A DNA stretch of 9,158 bases from Spirochaetaceae bacterium (GTDB lineage Bacteria > Spirochaetota > Spirochaetia > DSM-27196 > SKKC01), in assembly GCA_003554375.1 (NCBI GenBank), contig PWGF01000481.1, forward strand, positions 1-9,158, in the 5' to 3' direction. Of this stretch, positions 5,572-9,158 are shown piece by piece (within the stretch, counting starts at the first letter, position 1; every line of letters begins with the position of its first letter). A model generated the notes under the pieces. The model did not search any database and was not told the DNA's origin. It saw nothing but the letters and a program-made list of their open reading frames with translations. Both the position numbers and the translations under genes were made by a program.

Positions 5572-5997
5572 GTGCACGTCTTTCTGGATGCTAATGTCCT
5601 GTTCTCCGCTGCACGGTCGGACAGCTCAATCCGCCGAGTGCTCCGGGAACCGGTGCGAAACGAGCATCTGTGCATCGCGGACGGCAACGTGTGGGAGGAA
5701 GCCCAGCGCAACCTCGCGGTTCGCACCGCGGAAGGCCTGGGATCACTCGATGAAATCGCATCGCTCATTGATCTGCATTCGGGTTTCGCGGGGTCCGGAG
5801 TGGACGTAGGAGATACGACTCTCCCGGATAAAGACGTCCCTGTTGTTGCCTCGGCGCTGGCGCTCGTATGCGACGTGTTGGTCACGGGAGACAGAACACA
5901 CTTCGGCTCTCTGTACGGAGCAACGATCCGCGGCGTTACCATTCACAGCCCTCGATCGCTGGCCGAGCTCATGCAAACCGGCGCGCAGGACAGTTGA
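5572..5997 (+). CDS. PIN-domain ribonuclease toxin (VapC-like)
   Basis: A 141-residue complete PIN protein. The acidic ligands fit the family: Asp6 in FLDANVLFSAA, Glu42/Glu43 in VWEEAQRNL, Asp88 in DKDVPVVASAL, and Asp107 in LVTGDRTHFG. The order, spacing and length are those of a whole, catalytically competent domain, which would cleave RNA when released from the antitoxin. The GTG at 5572 follows the antitoxin stop by three bases; translation is probably coupled, since there is no strong independent ribosome site. It is not closely similar to the other PIN proteins in the window (1-141, 7325-7567, 8766-9158), so these are separate acquisitions rather than local duplicates. Confidence 0.9.
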   Translation: MHVFLDANVLFSAARSDSSIRRVLREPVRNEHLCIADGNVWEEAQRNLAVRTAEGLGSLDEIASLIDLHSGFAGSGVDVGDTTLPDKDVPVVASALALVCDVLVTGDRTHFGSLYGATIRGVTIHSPRSLAELMQTGAQDS

Positions 5998-6033
5998 CGT
6001 GGCCGAAGAGAAGGGCGAGCGGATATGGTCCCG

Positions 6034-6120
6034 CACCAGAGCCTCCGGGATACGGTGCGGTGGAATCCGCATTTCCATGCAATCGTCCTGAAAGCCGGCC
6101 GCGATGCGGAGGGGCGCCGG
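6034..6120 (+). pseudogene. Scrap of an IS91-type (HUH) transposase
   Basis: The frame reads VPHQSLRDTVRWNPHFHAIV and then LKAGRDAEGR. The segment LRWNPHFHAIVLEGGxDxEG is characteristic of IS91-family transposases of the Y2 HUH type; His-Phe-His is the metal-binding HUH-like motif. Only about 30 residues survive: the catalytic tyrosines and the rest are absent, and the sequence passes directly into the 117-base repeat copy B. It is an internal fragment without start or stop. The call rests on this motif alone. Confidence 0.5.
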
Positions 6121-6210
6121 TGCCGGAGGCAGCGGCGCGGGGGGGCTTGCGGGCGGTGCATCGCCGGCGGGGCCGCCCGTGGGCTTCAGGATGCGCCCGG
6201 AGTCTTGATT
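6094..6210 (+). repeat. 117-base GC-rich repeat, copy B (partner 1932-2048)
   Basis: It has the same length as copy A, with two perfectly shared blocks (6113-6143 and 6181-6210). Its first bases overlap the transposase scrap in frame (AGRDAEGRR), and the shared ending RGLQDAPGVLI stays open here, whereas copy A stops. Together with 6034-6093 and 6257-6343 it fills the gap before the methyltransferase gene; no other gene is seen between 5998 and 6400. Confidence 0.6.
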
Positions 6211-6256
6211 CGGAGGATGGAACGGAGTCCGGGCGGACGGGGAGCGTCCGGGGGCC

Positions 6257-6343
6257 GGGCCGAGGGGGCCAGCGGCGGCTGCTTGGGCAGCGGCGGCGGC
6301 TCGGGGGTAGCCGGTTCAAGCGCGGCGTCGTGGTTTCTTGACG
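6257..6343 (+). repeat. GC-rich repeat copy C1 (partner 8561-8654)
   Basis: The last 33 bases (6311-6343) are identical to 8622-8654, and the upstream part is similar with small length differences. Its right boundary is sharp: copy C1 continues into the methyltransferase leader, whereas copy C2 continues into a methyltransferase-coding fragment. A plus-strand frame through both reads GSSAASWFLD, but no parent protein is recognised. Confidence 0.6.
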
Positions 6344-6400
6344 CGGCTGGGCGGGAGGGCATAGGCTCGGCGGTGTTCGCTTGCGGCGGAGGGAGGGAGT

Positions 6401-7231
6401 ATGGCTTTGTCCGACCGGATCGTTCTCAAATACGCTGAGCTTCCGCGGGTGTTCCGGAAACCGCTGTGGCGGTTCTGGCACAATCTGATTCTGGGCCGGG
6501 ATCGGGACCACGGCGATGTGGGCGTGACCTTCATGAACTATGGGTTCGCGCCGCTCGAGGGGGAGCCGGAGACGGTAGCGCTTGCGCCCGGCGATGAGCC
6601 GGAGCGGTTCCCGGCGCAGCTCTATCACCGGGCATTGCGCAGCCACGACGTCGACGGAAAGGTGGTCCTTGAAGTGGGGTCGGGACGCGGCGGCGGGGCC
6701 TCCTATATCACCCGCTACTTCCGGCCGGAGCGCTACGTGGCCGTGGATTTAGGGCCGAAGAACATTCGCTTCTGTAACGCGTATCACGGCTCGGATCGTT
6801 TGTCCTTCGTGGAGGGGGACGCCGAGGATCTGCCGTTTGCCGACGGGAGCTTTGACACGGTCGTGAACGTCGAGTCGTCCCGATGTTACGGGGATATCCC
6901 ACGATTTTTCGCGGAGGTGCGCCGGGTGCTCCGGGAGAACGGGGTGTTTCTGCTTACCGATATGCGCTGGCAAGGCGACCTGCCGCTTCTGCGCTCGCGC
7001 CTGGCGACGGCGGGTTTCGCGATCGCCGAAGAGGAGAATATCACGGCGAATGTGGTACGCGCGCTCGAGCTGGACGACCGGCGCCGGCGGAGCATGATCG
7101 AGCAAAGGATTCCGGGATTCCTTACCCGCGCGTTCGGCGAGTTCGCCGGGGTCAAGGGAAGCCGGCGGTACGCCGAGTTCGCAAGCGGGCGGATGCAGTA
7201 TGTTTCGATGTTGCTGCGGCCGGCGGGGTGA
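6401..7231 (+). CDS. Class I SAM-dependent methyltransferase (phthiotriol methyltransferase-like)
   Basis: A 276-residue methyltransferase. Motif I is VLEVGSGRGGGASYI (89-103), the SAM-ribose acid is Asp116 (YVAVDLGP), the adenine-contact segment is EGDAEDLPF (138-146), and motif post-I is FDTVVNVESSRCY (151-163). FMNYGFAPL (44-52) ahead of the fold, and the phrases GRGGGASYI and VNVESSRCY, recall the phthiotriol/phenolphthiotriol dimycocerosate methyltransferase group, which O-methylates lipids and polyketide-type products. The actual substrate is unknown. A strong GGAGGGAGGGAG sits right before the ATG. It stands alone on its strand, flanked by repeats. A portion corresponding to residues 65-112 is duplicated, about 93% identical, at 8651-8794. 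Confidence 0.85.
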   Translation: MALSDRIVLKYAELPRVFRKPLWRFWHNLILGRDRDHGDVGVTFMNYGFAPLEGEPETVALAPGDEPERFPAQLYHRALRSHDVDGKVVLEVGSGRGGGASYITRYFRPERYVAVDLGPKNIRFCNAYHGSDRLSFVEGDAEDLPFADGSFDTVVNVESSRCYGDIPRFFAEVRRVLRENGVFLLTDMRWQGDLPLLRSRLATAGFAIAEEENITANVVRALELDDRRRRSMIEQRIPGFLTRAFGEFAGVKGSRRYAEFASGRMQYVSMLLRPAG

Positions 7232-7324
7232 TGGGGGCGGAGCAATGCCGGTGTAGTTATCGGTCAATTCGAACGTCGTTGATCTCGGATTGCGCCGAAC
7301 GGGGCGAGTGAGCGGGCGCGCCAT

Positions 7325-7567
7325 TTCCGTTGACATCGTCACGAGTGGCGGTCCGCCGGCTTCGACGACATCCTCGATCCGGATGCGGAGAGCGGCGTTG
7401 GCCAAGTGTGTGCAATTCCATGTCAGAAGATACTCAACGCCGTTAACAGCTGCAATGGCGACGTGAAGAGCATCTGCGGCTGCCTTGCGCGGTAGCAGCC
7501 CTCTCAGGACCAATCGTTCCGCAAAGGAGAGAGCCCGATGCGTCGCCTTGACGCGCGTGAGTCCAAG
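7325..7567 (-). pseudogene. Truncated VapC (PIN-domain) toxin remnant
   Basis: The frame reads LPRKAAADALHVAIAAVNGV, then EYLLTWNCTHLANA, and ends EAGGPPLVTMSTE. This is the C-terminal half of a well-known PIN toxin group whose members read KAAADALHIAIA, LLTWNCRHIANA and PPVICTPEEL. The conserved Asp of ADALH is the third PIN acidic residue. The N-terminal half with the first Asp and the Glu is missing: a stop codon lies at 7568-7570 and the SDR gene ends 20 bases further on. The reading frame continues past the natural C-terminus only because the GC-rich strand opposite the methyltransferase lacks stops. Non-functional remnant. Confidence 0.65.
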
Positions 7568-7587
7568 TCACCTTTGTAGCGATCCCG

Positions 7588-8376
7588 TTAGCCACACCCC
7601 CACCGTCGGAACCCGCCCTCGGAGTTGATCACCTGGCCGGTGACCCACCGTCCATCCTCGCTGCATAACCATGCAATTAAGCGAGCCGGGTCTTCCGGCT
7701 TTCCCCATCGTCCGAACGGAAACAGTGCGGCGACCTCTCTACGGAGTTTCTCATCGGCATAGCCGGTATCCACAGGCCCCGGATTCACCGCGTTCACGGC
7801 GATCCCACGGGGAGCGAGCTCCTCGGCCAGAGTCATGATCACTCCGACAATTGCTCCTTTGGACGCCGCGTACGCTACTTCCCCCGGCATCGGTCCGAGG
7901 TTCTGTCCGGAGGTCAGAAGGATCACTCGTCCTTGCGGGTCTTCACTGCCGCTCCGCCGTGGATACTGCTTCACATACTCGCGGGCCAGCAGGATTCCCG
8001 CGCGGGTATTCACCGCGAAGTGGCGGTCCAGGCGTGTTTCGTCCATCTCCTCCAGCGGCCCATCCCAGCCACTCTGCGCGTGGTTGCACACCAGGATATC
8101 GATCGTACCAAGCGCTTCCCTTGCACTGCCAAACACCTCTTCTGCGGCTCCGGGGCGGCTGAGATCCGTGTCCATGTGCTCGACTCGTTGGCTCGGTGAG
8201 ACCCGCTCGGCTCGAAGAGCCTCGATCATCCCCTCGCTGCCGGCAGGATCCGTTCCCCACGGCTGCTCGCGGTCGTGCTGCTCGTAATGGGTGGCGAATA
8301 CCGATGCCCCGCGCCGGATGAACTCCTCGGCGATCGCATACCCAATGCCTTGCCTCCGCCCCACTCCGGTTATCAC
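7588..8376 (-). CDS. Short-chain dehydrogenase/reductase (SDR, classical, FabG-like)
   Basis: A 262-residue classical SDR. The nucleotide-binding loop is TGVGRRQGIG (3-12), CNHA (97-100) replaces the usual NNAG, and the catalytic set is Asn123 (AVNTRAG), Ser156 (LLTSGQ), Tyr169 and Lys173 (YAASK). NPGPVDTGY (198-206) and the C-terminal TGQVINSEGGF are typical. An insert, THYEQHDREQPWGTDPAG (29-46), after beta-2 occurs in some Firmicutes SDRs annotated as 3-oxoacyl-ACP reductases. It should reduce or oxidise a carbonyl/alcohol with NAD(P)H; the substrate is unknown. Start: the GTG at 8376 has AAAGGA 9 bases upstream, but a CTG at 8394 would restore the usual KGRNAVITG first strand, so the true N-terminus may be six residues longer. 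Confidence 0.85.
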   Translation of the reverse strand: MITGVGRRQGIGYAIAEEFIRRGASVFATHYEQHDREQPWGTDPAGSEGMIEALRAERVSPSQRVEHMDTDLSRPGAAEEVFGSAREALGTIDILVCNHAQSGWDGPLEEMDETRLDRHFAVNTRAGILLAREYVKQYPRRSGSEDPQGRVILLTSGQNLGPMPGEVAYAASKGAIVGVIMTLAEELAPRGIAVNAVNPGPVDTGYADEKLRREVAALFPFGRWGKPEDPARLIAWLCSEDGRWVTGQVINSEGGFRRWGCG

Positions 8377-8416
8377 TGCATTACGTCCTTTCAGAGCTCA
8401 CCCCCTTACGCCGCGT

Positions 8417-8431
8417 GGACGGATACCGTCC
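8417..8431. promoter_or_regulatory. Palindrome upstream of the SDR gene (candidate operator or leader hairpin)
   Basis: GGACGG (8417-8422) and CCGTCC (8426-8431) form a perfect inverted repeat around ATA. Farther upstream on the minus strand lies an extended -10-like TGCTATTGT (8458-8450), which would put the palindrome just downstream of the transcription start, about 22-40 bases ahead of the coding region. It could be a repressor site or a leader hairpin. No -35 box is convincing. Confidence 0.35.
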
Positions 8432-8473
8432 GCCGCTTACGTCCGTTACACAATAGCACACCGGAAAGACCGC

Positions 8474-8490
8474 CGGGAGTAGCCCTCCCG
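8474..8490. repeat. Small inverted repeat
   Basis: CGGGAG (8474-8479) pairs with CTCCCG (8485-8490) across five bases. It lies in the gene-free stretch 8395-8560, upstream of the SDR promoter region. There is no T-run, so it is not a convincing terminator. Nothing else is recognised in this stretch. Confidence 0.4.
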
Positions 8491-8560
8491 CGATCGTCTG
8501 CGGCGCGGAACCGCCCATTCATCGTCCGCGGAGCCAACGTACCAGGGGCCCGCGGGCATC

Positions 8561-8654
8561 GGGCCGACGGGGGCCGGCGGCAGTTGCTTGGGAAGCGGAG
8601 CGGCAGCGGCTCTGGCGGCAGCCGGTTCAAGCGCGGCGTCGTGGTTTCTTGACG
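8561..8654 (+). repeat. GC-rich repeat copy C2 (partner 6257-6343)
   Basis: 33 bases (8622-8654) are identical to 6311-6343, with looser similarity upstream (both share the phrase GCTTGGG-AGCGG). At its right end it is joined directly to a methyltransferase-coding fragment, unlike copy C1, where about 60 bases of leader intervene before the methyltransferase start. Confidence 0.6.
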
Positions 8655-8794
8655 AGGCGGAGCGGTTCCCGGCGCAGCTCTACCACCGGACACTACGCAG
8701 ACACGATGTCGACGGAAAGGTGGTCCTTGAAGTGGGGTCGGGACGCGGCGGCGGGGCGTCGTATATCACCCGCTACTTCCGGCCGGAGCGCTAC
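8651..8794 (+). pseudogene. Internal methyltransferase fragment (duplicate of 6593-6736)
   Basis: The 144 bases align without gaps to 6593-6736, with about ten differences (roughly 93% identity). They encode RFPAQLYHRTLRRHDVDGKV and then motif I, VLEVGSGRGGGASYI, ending FRPERY. There is no start, and the rest of the methyltransferase is absent. Most differences are silent or conservative, so the fragment was probably coding until recently. At 8794/8795 it is joined to a HepT fragment in opposite coding orientation. Confidence 0.8.
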
Positions 8795-9158
8795 AGAGAA
8801 ACTGTAGCTTGTCCCAGTCGTACTCGAACTCCAGATGGTATCGCTTGAAATGCTGGAAGCGCATAATCTCTCTGAGCGCTGCATGGCTTTCGTCGAAGAG
8901 AACAGGACGGCATAGCCGTAATCCGTCGATGCGCTCGCAATGAGAGTCGAAGCTGATGAGGCCGGCGCCGTGCTCCATGCAAGACGCGGCGATCCAGACG
9001 TCATTGATCGGGATGGATGTTCCTCGCTTTCGGAGGCCGCGCTTTGTGTCGGCGAACCAACGGGCGGTGTCGTCCGTGATCGGAACCCACGTGGTTCGGG
9101 GTTTGGCCCGGAATCGCTGAAGGATCTGTCGATTCTCGTGATACCGGCTCCCGTTCAG
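8766..9158 (-). CDS. Chimeric VapC (PIN) C-terminus fused in frame to a HepT-like fragment; partial at right edge
   Basis: The open frame enters from the right edge. Its first part reads WVPITDDTARWFADTKRGLR, then IPINDVWIAASCMEHGAGLI, then SFDSHCERIDGLRL. This is the C-terminal half of a VapC toxin, with the third acidic Asp in INDVWIAA and the fourth in SFDSH. Without a stop it passes into LFDESHAALREIMRFQHFKR and YHLEFEYDWDKLQFL, the catalytic-helix region of the HepT-like protein at 850-1338. It then runs about 8 codons into antisense methyltransferase sequence before TGA at 8766. A VapC normally ends shortly after the GLRL strand, so roughly 45 foreign residues are appended. The VapC core looks intact as far as visible; whether the fusion folds or is toxic is unknown. 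Confidence 0.7.
   Translation of the reverse strand: MNGSRYHENRQILQRFRAKPRTTWVPITDDTARWFADTKRGLRKRGTSIPINDVWIAASCMEHGAGLISFDSHCERIDGLRLCRPVLFDESHAALREIMRFQHFKRYHLEFEYDWDKLQFLCSAPAGSSG
8795..8903 (-). pseudogene. HepT-like gene fragment (diverged copy of 936-1044)
   Basis: The 109 bases align without gaps to 936-1044, at roughly 85% identity by eye. They encode VLFDESHAALREIMRFQHFK and YHLEFEYDWDKLQFL, against VLSEESHAALREIMRFRHFK and YYLEFEYDWDKLEFL in the intact gene. The divergence is higher than for the adjoining methyltransferase fragment, so the source was probably another HepT-like paralogue rather than the copy in this window. It forms the C-terminal extension of the VapC chimera. Confidence 0.75.

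Noticed and set aside
5041..5577. A 178-codon minus-strand frame opposite the AbrB antitoxin.
   Set aside because: Only the last roughly 65 residues show shared coding repeats. The upstream part is antisense to the AbrB gene, so a full-length gene is not supported.
6311..6343. The 33-base identical block considered as an attachment site (att) pair with 8622-8654 for an integrated element.
   Set aside because: No integrase is present between the copies, the similarity extends well beyond the identical block on one side, and the right side is explained by the methyltransferase duplication.
5969..6646. A 225-codon Arg/Pro-rich minus-strand frame over the repeat region.
   Set aside because: Biased composition from GC-rich repeats, it ends in antisense methyltransferase, and has no motif.
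6749..7513. A 254-codon minus-strand frame antisense to the methyltransferase, starting with a PIN-like segment.
   Set aside because: Only its first part (7325-7513) is PIN-like. The rest is antisense of a clear methyltransferase and lacks any domain pattern; it is open because of GC-rich codon bias.
1..9158. CRISPR arrays, tRNAs, rRNAs and riboswitches.
   Set aside because: No regularly spaced direct repeats, cloverleaf-like segments or conserved RNA motifs were seen. The repeats present occur as dispersed pairs.

Overview
This is bacterial DNA, GC-rich by eye (about 58-60%), with GTG starts common and four-base gene overlaps. It looks like an accessory island: it contains several toxin-antitoxin (TA) modules, intact or broken, placed between unrelated cargo genes, pieces of a transposase and duplicated fragments. 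There is no rRNA, tRNA or housekeeping gene, so the phylum cannot be fixed from this window.

Layout. Positions 1-1699 read leftward as a tight five-gene cluster: a MntA-like nucleotidyltransferase, a HepT-like HEPN protein, a second solo nucleotidyltransferase, an AbrB/MazE antitoxin and a PIN toxin that runs off the left edge. Positions 1797-2048 hold two kinds of degraded repeat. Next come a membrane-anchored alpha/beta hydrolase (-), and diverging from it a translationally coupled pair of a DUF3796-like membrane protein and an Xre-type regulator (+). The regulator gene abuts the truncated start of another hydrolase (-). Positions 4121-4905 carry a second, canonical HepT/MntA pair (-), with a promoter whose -10 box lies inside an inverted repeat. 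Divergent from it is an AbrB/PIN pair (5335-5997, +). Positions 5998-6400 contain an IS91-type transposase scrap and more repeats. An intact SAM methyltransferase follows (6401-7231, +), then a decapitated VapC remnant (-) and an SDR oxidoreductase (-) preceded by a palindrome.

The right end (8561-9158) is a mosaic. A repeat copy is joined to a fragment homologous to the methyltransferase. That fragment is joined, in opposite coding orientation, to a fragment homologous to the HepT gene at 850-1338. The HepT fragment is fused in frame to the C-terminus of a VapC toxin entering from the right edge.

How it works together: the intact TA pairs are probably self-regulated toxin/antidote units. 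The hydrolase, methyltransferase and SDR look like independent cargo with no shared pathway visible. The most interesting features are the VapC-HepT chimera with its three-part mosaic, the composite five-gene TA cluster, and the palindrome-embedded promoter of the second MntA/HepT pair.
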